NCBI RefSeq assembly: GCF_000304315.1
Contig: NC_018485.1
Location: forward strand, 2,202,501-2,266,500
From: Methylocystis sp. SC2
GTDB taxonomy: Bacteria > Pseudomonadota > Alphaproteobacteria > Rhizobiales > Beijerinckiaceae
Length of the DNA stretch: 64,000 bases
Direction: 5' to 3'
Shown here piece after piece: positions 38,212-48,334 of this stretch (position 1 is its first letter; every line of letters starts with the position of its first letter). The notes under the pieces are model-generated. The model made no database searches. It was not told where the DNA came from and saw only the letters and a program-made list of their open reading frames with translations. The position numbers and the translations under genes are program-made.

Positions 38212-39912
38212 TTAGAACAGCGGCGAGAGGAGGCTGCCGCCGAAGCGATAGGTCAGACCCGCGGAGATGACGATCGGATTGATCGGCAGCGACACCTTGA
38301 CCGGGATGAAGATGGCTCCCGCTGCAGGCGCCTGGGGGGCGAAGGAGATGACGGTGGAGTGCACCATCGGATGCAGCCCGATATATTTGACGTCGAGGTT
38401 CAGGCCCCAATGGTCGTTGAGCATGTAGTCGAAGCCAGCCTGTCCGACCACGCCCCAGGACGGGGCGACCGTGGCGTATTGGAACGTGCTGAGCACGGCC
38501 GGAACGCCGAGTGTGGAAAGGAAGGAGCCAGGCGCCATCGGGATGCCCCAAACGTCGTTGTTGACGCGGGTGTTCCAGAAGGTGGTGAAGTTCACGCCGA
38601 CGCCAAGATAGGGCTGGAACGCGCCGAAATTGGTGACGTGATACTGCAGCATGACCGACGGCGGGAACAGCCAGGCGCGGGCGAAGTCGCTGGCGATCGT
38701 GCCGGTGCCCTGGATGTGATGCGGCGCGACGCAGCAGATCGCTTCGATCGCCCAGTTCTTGTTGAGATAATAGGCGACGTCAAGCATCGGGATGATCGCC
38801 GTCGAGGTGTTGGTGCTCGCGCCGGCGATCACGCCATTCGCGCCGGTCAGGCCCGAGCGCACGCCAATGGACCCCAAGCCGGCCGCAAGAGTTCCGGCGC
38901 CCGAGTCATACACCGTGCCATGTCCGTCCAGCGGAATGACGCCGGCGACCTTCAGGCGGACCTGAAACGGCTGATAGCTGTCGACGAAGGCCGGCGGGGG
39001 TCCCTTGACGGACGGAAGAGCGCCGCTCGTGCTCGAAGGCGCCACAACCGCGAAGGGGTCGAAGTGCCAGTTGATGCCCGCGCGAACCGTGTGAAAGCGG
39101 GTCGGCGAGTTCTGCGTCGCTGCGAACAGCGGCGTCGTGACGCCGATGAGCGCCGGAGTGCCGCCATTGAGCGGGACCGAATTCGCGCGCGTCGAGCCGA
39201 GATCGACATAGAGATATTCGGCCTTGAGCGACCATGACGGGAACATAGAAGGCGACCATTCGAGACCGCCGCCCGCCGCCCAGCCTACGCGGGTGTTGTC
39301 GTAATAGCCATGGCCGAGCGAAGAGACTGTGGTGCCGATGAAATTATCGGCGAAGCCGGCATTTTGGACGACCTGGCCATAGGCGAAGCCGCCCGTGCCG
39401 TAAACCATCAGATTGGGCATGGATGGCAGCGTGAAGCCGACCCGGCCGCGCACCGTGCCGAACCAATCGACCTTCTTCGCCGAGTTTACTGACTGGATGT
39501 GAGGTCCGAGGGCGTCGGCGATTCCCACCACGGCGTTGCCGTGGGATCCAATATCGGCGGCCTGGATGTCCGCCTCGGCGCCAAGGACGAGCCAGGGGTT
39601 GAACTGATAATTGTAGCCGAGCTGTCCGCCGCCCACGACGCCTTGCAGATTCTGTCCGGTGGTCCAGGCCGAGCCTAAGGGCGCGGCCGGAGCGAAGACG
39701 CCCCCGTTAAGATAGCCGAGACCGCCGGTTTCCTGAGAGCTGGCGCCGAAGGCATACCCGATGTTGACGCCCCCGTAGAGACCCGTCCAGGTGAAGGCCG
39801 GCGGAAGCGGCGGCGGCGGAGCCTTATGGCTGGGGAGGTCGGCGGCCTGGGCGGCGGCGCCCACGCTCCCGACCAAAAGAGCGGCCAGCGCGCCGCGAAC
39901 ATAATTCTTCAT
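38212..39912 (-). CDS. Two-barrel outer-membrane protein: Omp25-like barrel fused to an OmpW-like barrel
   Basis: 566 residues. Signal peptide 1-23 (cleavage AQA|ADLPSHK). Residues 24-284 are a complete Omp25/RopB-type eight-strand barrel: TWTGLYGGVNIGY, GGGQLGYNYQF, GTVRGRVGF, YGTGGFAYG, LKAEYLYVDLG, and the closing strand RAGINWHF with a terminal Phe. A short proline-rich linker (285-312) leads to residues 313-566, which match the OmpW family: FQVRLKVAGVIP, YYLNKNWAIEAI, HHIQGTGT, FPPSVMLQYHV, FQPYLGVGVNFTTFW, GFDYMLNDHWGLNLDVKYI and the end SAGLTYRF. Each half alone is normally a full protein. Located in the outer membrane; one might act as a porin, the other as a small hydrophobic-molecule channel. 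Confidence 0.85.
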   Translation of the reverse strand: MKNYVRGALAALLVGSVGAAAQAADLPSHKAPPPPLPPAFTWTGLYGGVNIGYAFGASSQETGGLGYLNGGVFAPAAPLGSAWTTGQNLQGVVGGGQLGYNYQFNPWLVLGAEADIQAADIGSHGNAVVGIADALGPHIQSVNSAKKVDWFGTVRGRVGFTLPSMPNLMVYGTGGFAYGQVVQNAGFADNFIGTTVSSLGHGYYDNTRVGWAAGGGLEWSPSMFPSWSLKAEYLYVDLGSTRANSVPLNGGTPALIGVTTPLFAATQNSPTRFHTVRAGINWHFDPFAVVAPSSTSGALPSVKGPPPAFVDSYQPFQVRLKVAGVIPLDGHGTVYDSGAGTLAAGLGSIGVRSGLTGANGVIAGASTNTSTAIIPMLDVAYYLNKNWAIEAICCVAPHHIQGTGTIASDFARAWLFPPSVMLQYHVTNFGAFQPYLGVGVNFTTFWNTRVNNDVWGIPMAPGSFLSTLGVPAVLSTFQYATVAPSWGVVGQAGFDYMLNDHWGLNLDVKYIGLHPMVHSTVISFAPQAPAAGAIFIPVKVSLPINPIVISAGLTYRFGGSLLSPLF

Positions 39913-40255
39913 CGGAACCCCCGGATTGATCTGCGGTAGACGGTCGACGACGAAGGCGCCGAAGTCCCTTTCACGTTGCTATAAAATTTTTGTAATGCAA
40001 CTCAGTCTGATGCAAAATTAGGCTGTGGCGTGCTCATTCTTGGCCGCTGTGGCTCTCGGGCAACATTCCCTTGAGATTCATGTGGGATAGCAAACATCGC
40101 TTTGCTGCAACCGCTGCCGTTGGCGGCGTCTTGGACGCGACTTTAGGCATAAGCGTGGCTTGCCGCGCCAGACGGCGCACAGTAATCCTTGCGCCGCCGC
40201 AGCGCGGCGAAGACCTTCGAAGCGCAGCCCAGATTTCACGTCAATGCGAGGTTAA
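39913..40255. other. Divergent promoter region of the OMP gene and purL
   Basis: 343 bp between divergent genes. An AT-rich patch at 39979-40022 contains a direct repeat TTGCAT-N9-TTGCAT on the minus strand upstream of the OMP gene, together with AAAATTTTATAG, a plausible promoter core. A short plus-strand frame at 40071-40259 overlapping the purL start has no family likeness. Nothing else is recognisable. Confidence 0.4.
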
Positions 40256-42502
<2,247 letters not shown>

Positions 42503-42503
42503 A

Positions 42504-42734
42504 ATGCCCATGCCCTCCGCTGAAATCGAGCGTCTCATCAAGGCCGCCATACCCGACGCGCAGGTGGAGCTGACCGCGCTCGTCAACGACGATGATCATT
42601 GGGCGGCGACGGTCGTCTCCGAACGCTTCCGGGGTCTCCCCCGCGTCAAGCAGCATCAACTGGTCAACGCCGCGTTCGGCGACCGGCTCGGCGGCGAGTT
42701 GCATGCGCTGCAGCTGACGACGCGGGCGCCATAA
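42504..42734 (+). CDS. bolA: BolA-family protein
   Basis: 76 residues from ATG 42504, 1 bp after purL. Compact BolA/YrbA fold: IERLIKAAIPDAQVELTALVNDDDHWAATVVSERF, then GLPRVKQHQLVNAAFGDRLGGELHALQL with the conserved C-terminal His. Forms a complex with the monothiol glutaredoxin encoded at 43359 and bridges a 2Fe-2S cluster, linking iron-sulfur status to regulation (established for the pair). Confidence 0.95.
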   Translation: MPMPSAEIERLIKAAIPDAQVELTALVNDDDHWAATVVSERFRGLPRVKQHQLVNAAFGDRLGGELHALQLTTRAP

Positions 42735-42820
42735 AGCGTTTAAGCGTTTAGCCCCGTTGAAGCGGACTGCCTGTGACATATGTGTGACACGTAGCCTTCG
42801 CTCAGCTGGGGAGCTTTCAG

Positions 42821-43051
42821 ATGATCAAACGCGTGGTGTTAGCGGCGGTTTTGGGCCTATCCGCCTTGAGTCAATCCGCGCTCGCGGATCACAAGCGTCA
42901 TGTGTCGCCGGACCGCCATCCGAGCCACGCCGCTTGTGAGCGCAGCGGATGGAATCATCGTTCCTGCGCCCATCTCGGCCACTATGGAGACAGCACTCAC
43001 TACTACTATCACCATGATCGGCGCCGGCATCACGGAATGGCGCTGGACTGA
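42821..43051 (+). CDS. Small secreted His/Tyr-rich protein, GMxxD C-terminus (copy 1)
   Basis: 76 residues: signal peptide 1-22 (VLAAVLGLSALSQSALA|D), then a short mature part with 14 histidines (DHKRHVSPDRHPSHAACERS, HYGDSTHYYYHHDRRRHH), two cysteines, and the C-terminus HGMALD. Unknown family. Metal binding is suggested by composition only. It shares the ending G-M-x-x-D with the genes at 43094 and 43928. Upstream at 42772-42789 two TGTGACA words 11 bp apart could be an operator. Confidence 0.7.
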   Translation: MIKRVVLAAVLGLSALSQSALADHKRHVSPDRHPSHAACERSGWNHRSCAHLGHYGDSTHYYYHHDRRRHHGMALD

Positions 43052-43093
43052 TCCGCTTGGGGCGAAGGCGCGCTCAAGAGTCGGAGATAGGTC

Positions 43094-43327
43094 ATGAGGA
43101 AGACAGTGACGGTCGCGCTTCTCGCCCTTGTTTGCGCGCTCTCAAGTGGCAACGCTTTTGCACAGCGTTGGCGCGGGCCTTGCTGCGCGCCGGCGGCGCC
43201 GGCGTGGGTGCAGTATCAGCAATGGGCCAACGGCTATTTTCTGGGCTGCAATTATTTGCGGCAGCTGTACAAATACGGCGATGACGTCGACGCAAGGCGC
43301 GCCTGTCAGGGGATGATGTTCGACTGA
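43094..43327 (+). CDS. Small secreted protein, GMxxD C-terminus (copy 2)
   Basis: 77 residues: signal peptide 1-23 (TVALLALVCALSSGNAFA|Q), mature part with CC, C52 and C70-type cysteines (RGPCCAPAAPAWVQYQQWA, LGCNYLRQL, RRACQGMMFD) and C-terminus QGMMFD. The body is unlike copy 1, but size, export and ending match. Lies 42 bp after copy 1 and 31 bp before grxD, so co-transcription is likely. No function known. Confidence 0.7.
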   Translation: MRKTVTVALLALVCALSSGNAFAQRWRGPCCAPAAPAWVQYQQWANGYFLGCNYLRQLYKYGDDVDARRACQGMMFD

Positions 43328-43358
43328 CGGGCGCCGAACAGGCACTGCAAGGAGGCAC

Positions 43359-43706
43359 ATGAGCACGGTAGATACGAACACGCGCATCAAGAATGAGATC
43401 GAGTCGTCCGACGTCGTGCTCTTCATGAAGGGCACGCCGCAGGCGCCGCAGTGCGGCTTCTCCATGCAGGTGGTTCAGATCCTCAACCACCTCGGCGTGC
43501 CTTACAAGGCGATCAACGTGCTCGCCGATGGAGCGATACGCGACGGCATCAAGGCCTATTCCAACTGGCCGACGATTCCGCAGCTTTACGTGAAGAACGA
43601 ATTCATCGGCGGCTGCGACATCGCCAAGGAAATGTTCCAGAGCGGCGAGCTCGTCGCGCTGCTCGACAAGGAAGGCGTGCCGCACGCCCAGGCCAGCAAG
43701 GCCTAG
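43359..43706 (+). CDS. grxD: Monothiol glutaredoxin (Grx4 type)
   Basis: 115 residues. CGFS active site in APQCGFSMQVVQIL, with KGTPQ (glutathione-binding) before it, WPTIPQLYVKNEFIGGCDIAKEM after it. Carries a glutathione-ligated 2Fe-2S cluster and partners BolA. Separated from bolA by two small secreted-protein genes, an unusual wedge. Followed by a strong terminator. Confidence 0.96.
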   Translation: MSTVDTNTRIKNEIESSDVVLFMKGTPQAPQCGFSMQVVQILNHLGVPYKAINVLADGAIRDGIKAYSNWPTIPQLYVKNEFIGGCDIAKEMFQSGELVALLDKEGVPHAQASKA

Positions 43707-43747
43707 CGCGCGTCGCAACACACCTCGGTCGAATACGTCTTCGGAAT

Positions 43748-43786
43748 AATCCGGCGCGTGGCGGACATGCACGCGCCGGATTTTTT
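43748..43786 (+). terminator. Rho-independent terminator after grxD
   Basis: AATCCGGCGCGTG (43748-43760), 9-nt loop, CACGCGCCGGATT (43770-43782) with a run of six T at 43781-43786. A perfect 13-bp stem ending the purL-bolA-grxD transcript. Confidence 0.92.
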
Positions 43787-43927
43787 GCGCGTGCGTGGAC
43801 CTACGACAATTTCGGGCGGCGCCCCTACCACAGTTTTATGACAGGGATATTACAGTGAGGGTCGAGCCTCCGAGCGTCGGCTTTCCGGCGCCCCAGGCGG
43901 ATGAGCTTCGACTGAAGGAGCGCCCCC

Positions 43928-44164
43928 ATGAAACGCATGCTTACGGTTGTCGCGCTGGCGGCTTTCTTTGCGCCCGCATCAATCGCCTCGGCCGTCGCCC
44001 AAGACAATTATGGCTCCGCTCGCGCTCGTCACGCCGCCCATGCCAGCGGCCGAGCGACCTTGGATCAAGACCCCGCGCAGTGGTCCGCCACCGCTCCGCG
44101 CCGCGAGACCTATGCTTGGCCGGATCAGCGTTACTACGGCGTCCATGGCATGATGTACGACTGA
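43928..44164 (+). CDS. Small secreted protein, GMxxD C-terminus (copy 3)
   Basis: 78 residues: signal peptide 1-25 (MLTVVALAAFFAPASIASAVAQ), a charged Ser/Ala/Arg mature part (DNYGSARARHAAHASGRATL, WSATAPRRETYAWPDQRYYG) and C-terminus VHGMMYD. No cysteine. GAAGGAGC precedes the ATG. Shares only size, export and the G-M-M-Y/F-D ending with the two genes before grxD. Followed by an 11-bp hairpin (44179-44209) that lacks a T-run. Confidence 0.7.
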   Translation: MKRMLTVVALAAFFAPASIASAVAQDNYGSARARHAAHASGRATLDQDPAQWSATAPRRETYAWPDQRYYGVHGMMYD

Positions 44165-44314
44165 ATAGGGCGGCTGCGCGCGTCCTGGCTTCTGACCCGC
44201 CAGGACGCGATCCGGGCTGGAGCGATTTGATTTCCGGACTGCGTTGCGCCAATTTCGCGCCATGTCTTCTTGGCGCCAAATCGACCTTCGCGCGTCGCGG
44301 CGTTTCGCGGCGAG

Positions 44315-45316
44315 ATGAACGCCACGGCGCCCGTCGCCCTGACTCAAGGCGACCCTTCAGGCATCGGGCCGGAGCTCGCGCTGATGGCCTATGTGTTGCG
44401 CGACTCGCACGATCTGCCGCCGTTTTTTCTGCTCGGCCATCCCGCCTTTATCGCTCGCGTCGCGGCCGCTCTCGCGCTCGAAATCCAGATTGAAAGCACA
44501 ACGGCGGCGCAGGCCCGCGATGTCTTCTCCCGCGCGCTCCCTGTCGTCGATACGGGGCGTCATGTTGTCGCCGGCGCGCCGGGCCGTCCCGATTGTCGCG
44601 ACGCTCAATCAACAATCCGCTCGATCGAGCAGGCGGTGGAGTGCGTCGCCAAGGGCGAAGCGCGCGCCGTCGTCACCAATCCGATCGCGAAGTCGATACT
44701 CTATGACGCCGGATTCAAACATCCCGGGCACACCGAGTTTTTGGCGGCGCTCGCGCATCGCCATTATGGCGGCGATTACCGCGCGGTGATGATGCTGTGG
44801 TCGGAGGAACTCGCCGTGGTTCCGATCACGATTCACATTCCGCTTGTCGACGCGCCCAAGCGCCTGACGCGCGAACTGATTGTCGAGACGGGAGAGATTG
44901 TGGCGCATGATCTGCGCGCGCGTTTTCACATCAGCACGCCGCGCCTGGCCTTCGCCGGCCTCAATCCTCATGCGGGCGAAGACGGCGCGCTTGGCCGCGA
45001 GGAGATCGACATCATCGCGCCGGCGATCGCCGAATTGCGCGCGCGCGGCGTCGATGCGTCTGGCCCTTTTCCGGCCGACACGATGTTCCACGACTCCGCT
45101 CGCGCGAAATATGACGTGGCGCTGTGTCCGACCCATGATCAGGCGCTCATTCCGATCAAGACGCTCGCTTTTGAGCGCGGCGTGAATGTCACGCTCGGCC
45201 TGCCTTTCGTGCGCACGTCGCCCGATCATGGAACGGCCTTCGACATCGCCGGCAAAGGAATCGCCGATCCGACGAGCCTGATCGAGGCGATCAAGCTTGC
45301 AGGACGCATCAGTTAA
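44315..45316 (+). CDS. pdxA: 4-hydroxythreonine-4-phosphate dehydrogenase
   Basis: 333 residues from ATG 44315 (MNATAPVALTQGDPSGIGPELALMA). Family motifs GDPSGIGPE, NPIAKSILYDAGFKHPGHTEFLA with metal-binding His, MMLWSEELAVVPITIHIPL, GLNPHAGEDGALGREE and FPADTMFH. NAD-dependent step in pyridoxal phosphate synthesis. rsmA begins directly after its stop. The usual surA and lptD partners are not here. Confidence 0.95.
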   Translation: MNATAPVALTQGDPSGIGPELALMAYVLRDSHDLPPFFLLGHPAFIARVAAALALEIQIESTTAAQARDVFSRALPVVDTGRHVVAGAPGRPDCRDAQSTIRSIEQAVECVAKGEARAVVTNPIAKSILYDAGFKHPGHTEFLAALAHRHYGGDYRAVMMLWSEELAVVPITIHIPLVDAPKRLTRELIVETGEIVAHDLRARFHISTPRLAFAGLNPHAGEDGALGREEIDIIAPAIAELRARGVDASGPFPADTMFHDSARAKYDVALCPTHDQALIPIKTLAFERGVNVTLGLPFVRTSPDHGTAFDIAGKGIADPTSLIEAIKLAGRIS

Positions 45317-46273
45317 GTGGTCGACGCGCTGCCGCCGCTGCGAGAGGTCGTCGCCCGTTACGGGCTCGACGCAAGAAAGTCGCTCGGACAGAATTTTCTG
45401 TTCGACCTCAATCTCACCGCCCGCATCGCCCGCGCGGCCGGACCTTTCGATGACACGATCATCGTCGAGATCGGTCCCGGTCCCGGCGGGCTGACGCGTG
45501 CGCTGCTCGAGCAAGGCGCGCGAGTCATCGCCGTCGAACGCGATCCTCGCTGTCTGCCGGCGCTCGAAGAGATCGCGGCGCATTATCCAGGTCGGCTGAC
45601 GATCGTCGAAGGCGATGCTTTGGAGATCGATGTCGCGGCGCTTGTTCGAACTTATGCGTCTGTCATTCCCAACGAACGCGCAGCGGGCGATCGGGAATCC
45701 CATGAAAAACCCGATAGCGCCGTTGCGCTGGAGTCCCGATCAGGCCTCCGACCCGCCGGGAATGACAACCGAGCGTCTGCGCGCATTTGCGCGAATCTTC
45801 CGTACAACATCGCGACGGCGCTGTTGACGAAATGGATCGCAGCGGAACCCTGGCCCTCGGTCTTCGATCGCTATGTGCTGATGTTTCAAAAAGAGGTCGC
45901 GCTGCGCATCGTCGCGACGCCGAAGGAGCGCGCCGATTATGGTCGGCTCGCTGTGCTGTGCGGCTGGCGCACGAGGGCGCGCATTCTGTTCGATGTGTCG
46001 CCCGCAGCTTTCACGCCGCCGCCGAAGGTGACGTCGTCGGTCGTCGAGCTTACGCCCAATCCCGAGCCGCTTGCATGCGATCCGCGCGCGTTGTCGCGCG
46101 TCACGCAAGCGGCCTTCGGACAACGCCGGAAGATGTTGCGGCAAAGTTTGAAGCCGCTTGGCGTCGACGCGGCGGCGCTGCTTGCTTCCGCTGGGATAGA
46201 CGGAACCAAACGCGCGGAAGAAATCGACGTCGCCGGCTTCGTGGCTCTGGCGAACGCGCTTTCGGCTCAATGA
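45317..46273 (+). CDS. rsmA: 16S rRNA dimethyladenosine transferase, with an in-frame repeat insertion
   Basis: 318 residues from GTG 45317, immediately after the pdxA stop. RsmA/KsgA motifs: [28 protein letters not shown] (SAM motif I), VVEGDAL-type region, and [17 protein letters not shown] (NLPY catalytic motif). Dimethylates A1518 and A1519 of 16S rRNA. Residues about 115-150 ([12 protein letters not shown] to [12 protein letters not shown]) have no counterpart in the family, which is usually 275-285 residues long; they are encoded by the palindromic element at 45661-45767. The frame is intact. Confidence 0.95.
   Translation: MVDALPPLREVVARYGLDARKSLGQNFLFDLNLTARIARAAGPFDDTIIVEIGPGPGGLTRALLEQGARVIAVERDPRCLPALEEIAAHYPGRLTIVEGDALEIDVAALVRTYASVIPNERAAGDRESHEKPDSAVALESRSGLRPAGNDNRASARICANLPYNIATALLTKWIAAEPWPSVFDRYVLMFQKEVALRIVATPKERADYGRLAVLCGWRTRARILFDVSPAAFTPPPKVTSSVVELTPNPEPLACDPRALSRVTQAAFGQRRKMLRQSLKPLGVDAAALLASAGIDGTKRAEEIDVAGFVALANALSAQ
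45661..45767. repeat. Palindromic interspersed element inside rsmA
   Basis: 107 bp bounded by perfect 10-bp inverted repeats TGTCATTCCC (45661-45670) and GGGAATGACA (45758-45767). An inner near-perfect dyad GATCGGGAATCC (45689-45700) / GGAGTCCCGATC (45730-45741) completes a cruciform-like structure. The TCATTCCC-GGGAATGA form is a widespread dispersed repeat class in alphaproteobacteria. Translated in frame between the second and third SAM-fold elements of RsmA. Confidence 0.88.
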
Positions 46274-46626
46274 CGCTTGCGCAGATCGTCTCGCAGCACG
46301 ACGGCGTTGTTCATCGATTCATCGCGCGCCGCATAGAGCAATGTGACGCGGCCCTTGCGCGTCATAGCGCGAAGCGCCTCGACCTGCGGCTGCGCCTCCG
46401 GCGCGGCGAGCTCGGCGCGATAACGCTTTGCGAATTCTTCCCAGCGTTCCGGTTTATGGGCGAACCAGCGCCGCAGCGCGTCGCTTGGCGCAACGTCTTT
46501 CGCCCAGAAGTCGATGTGCGCTTTGTCCTTGCGCAAGCCGCGCGGCCAAAGCCGATCGATGAGCACGCGCGTCCCGTCTTCCGCGTCGGCGGGTTCGTAC
46601 ACGCGCTTGAGAGCAATAGGCGCCAT
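46267..46626 (-). CDS. DUF488 protein
   Basis: 119 residues: [54 protein letters not shown] is the DUF488 (YeaO-like) signature, ending [22 protein letters not shown]. Function unknown. Its 3-prime end overlaps rsmA by 7 bp on the opposite strand. It separates rsmA from gmk, which are normally adjacent in alphaproteobacteria. Confidence 0.9.
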   Translation of the reverse strand: MAPIALKRVYEPADAEDGTRVLIDRLWPRGLRKDKAHIDFWAKDVAPSDALRRWFAHKPERWEEFAKRYRAELAAPEAQPQVEALRAMTRKGRVTLLYAARDESMNNAVVLRDDLRKRH

Positions 46627-46657
46627 GGCGACAAGATAGCGCGCGGCGGGCGAAGCG

Positions 46658-47299
46658 CTATTCGTTTAACAGCTTGGCGACGAATTGCTCGATTTCCTTG
46701 TCGCGCCTTGGCCGTCGCTGCCGTTCGGCGCGCAGGATCGCGATCAGATCGTCGAAGGCGCGCTGCAGATCGTCATTGACGATCACATAGTCGTAATCTT
46801 TCCAGCGCGCGATCTCCTTTCGCGCATTCTCCAGCCGTCGCGCCATCGCCTCGCGCGAATCTTCCGCGCGCCGCTCAAGTCGGGCGCGCAATTCATCCAT
46901 CGACGGCGGCAAGATGAAGACGGTGACGGCGTCAGCGCCCATCTTCTCGCGCACCTGGCGCGTGCCCTGATAGTCGATGTCGAAGAGGCAGTCGCGGCCT
47001 TGCGCAAGAATGTCTTCGACCGGCCCGCGCGGCGTGCCGTAGAAATTGCCGTGAACCTCGGCCCATTCCAAGAGTTCGCCGGCGTCGCGCATGGCGGCGA
47101 ATCGGCGCTCGGGGATGAAGCTGTAGTGGATGCCGTCGACTTCGCTCGAGCGTCTAGTGCGCGTCGTCACCGAAATCGACAGCGTCAAGTCGAGATCGCG
47201 GTCCTGCAGCAGCATTCGCGTCAGCGTCGTCTTGCCCGCGCCGGAGGGCGAGGAAAGGATGAGGACAATGCCGCGGCGGCTGGATGGAGTCGGAAGCAT
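46658..47299 (-). CDS. gmk: Guanylate kinase
   Basis: 213 residues from ATG 47297-47299 (MLPTPSSRRGIVLILSSPSGAGK); a TTG at 47323 would add eight residues. P-loop SSPSGAGKTT, GMP-binding SISVTTRTRR and DGIHYSFIPERRF, and the lid region. Phosphorylates GMP to GDP. Downstream of yicC on the same strand, as usual. Confidence 0.96.
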   Translation of the reverse strand: MLPTPSSRRGIVLILSSPSGAGKTTLTRMLLQDRDLDLTLSISVTTRTRRSSEVDGIHYSFIPERRFAAMRDAGELLEWAEVHGNFYGTPRGPVEDILAQGRDCLFDIDYQGTRQVREKMGADAVTVFILPPSMDELRARLERRAEDSREAMARRLENARKEIARWKDYDYVIVNDDLQRAFDDLIAILRAERQRRPRRDKEIEQFVAKLLNE

Positions 47300-47309
47300 G
47301 ACTTTTCGA

Positions 47310-47352
47310 GAGCGAGTAGCCAATAGTGAGTAGCGAGTTAGCGAGTAGCGGC
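47310..47352. repeat. Short degenerate tandem repeat between yicC and gmk
   Basis: GAGTAGC-type heptamers recur four times (GAGTAGCC, GAGTAGCG, GAGTTAGC, GAGTAGCG) in the 72-bp gap. A simple-sequence expansion of unknown effect, lying just where the gmk ribosome site would be. Confidence 0.6.
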
Positions 47353-47371
47353 CTCGCTGTCCACTCGCGAC

Positions 47372-48259
47372 TCACTCGATGTTCTGAACCTGCTCGCGCA
47401 GCTGCTCGACCTCGATCTTCAGTTCAAGCCCGATCGCCGAGAGTCCGGCGTCGTTCGATTTGGCGCATAGCGTGTTGGTCTCCCGGCCAAGCTCCTGCGC
47501 CAGAAAATCCAGGCGACGGCCGATCGGCCCGCCCGCGACGAGAAGTTTGGACGCGCTGTCGACATGCGCTTTCAAACGATCGAGCTCCTCGCGAATGTCG
47601 GCTCGAACCGCAAGCAGCGCCGCCTCCTGATGCAGCCGCGCTGGATCGAGGGAATCGGCGTTCTCCAGGAGGCGCGCGAGCTGCTGCTTCAGCCGCGCGC
47701 GAATCGCTTCGGGCTGGCGCGCCGGCGCCGCGTCGGCCTGCGCGGCGAGGATCGATATGCGGTCGAGCCGCTGACGAAGAACGCCCGCCAGAGCGCCGCC
47801 CTCCGCGGCGCGCGAGGCGGTCAGCGCGTCAAGCGCTTCGTCCAGGGATCCGAGAATCTGCGCGTCAAGTTCTGCGCGCTCCGCCTCGGATAGTTCCGGC
47901 TCGACGATCTCGACCACGCCGCGCACCGCGAGCAGGCCGTCGAGCGTCGCAGGGCCGATATGGGCGGGCGGCGGGCGTTCGGAGAGCGCGGCGAGAAGGG
48001 CGTCGAGAGCGGCGCGGTTGAGGCGGGCGACCTGGCTCTCGTCTTCGCGCTTTGCGACAAGATTGGCGAACACCGCTCCGCGCGCGAGCCGCGCGGCGAT
48101 TTTTTCCCGCGCCTTGATCTCCACCAAGTCGAAATCGGGCGGGGCGCGCAGACGCAGGTCCAGTCCCTTGGCGTTGACGCTCTTGAGCTCCCACGCATAG
48201 CGAAAGGCGGCGACGGCGCCCTGAACGCGAGCGAATCCCGTCATGCTGTGAATGCTCAT
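47372..48259 (-). CDS. yicC: YicC-family endoribonuclease/adaptor protein
   Basis: 295 residues from ATG 48257-48259 (MSIHSMTGFAR, the family start). Central DUF1732-type helices and the conserved C-terminal half (LDRLKAHVDSASKLLVAGGPIGRRLDFLAQELGRETNTLCAKSND and IKIEVEQLREQVQNIE-type end). YicC proteins cleave RNA and influence stationary-phase physiology. In the fab-mltG-yicC-gmk cluster. Confidence 0.94.
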   Translation of the reverse strand: MSIHSMTGFARVQGAVAAFRYAWELKSVNAKGLDLRLRAPPDFDLVEIKAREKIAARLARGAVFANLVAKREDESQVARLNRAALDALLAALSERPPPAHIGPATLDGLLAVRGVVEIVEPELSEAERAELDAQILGSLDEALDALTASRAAEGGALAGVLRQRLDRISILAAQADAAPARQPEAIRARLKQQLARLLENADSLDPARLHQEAALLAVRADIREELDRLKAHVDSASKLLVAGGPIGRRLDFLAQELGRETNTLCAKSNDAGLSAIGLELKIEVEQLREQVQNIE

Positions 48260-48334
48260 TTGCGGCGGCGACTCCGAGAGGGCGATTCGGCGGGAGGCCG
48301 ACATGCGCCTCGCCTGACTATCGCCGCGCCGGCC

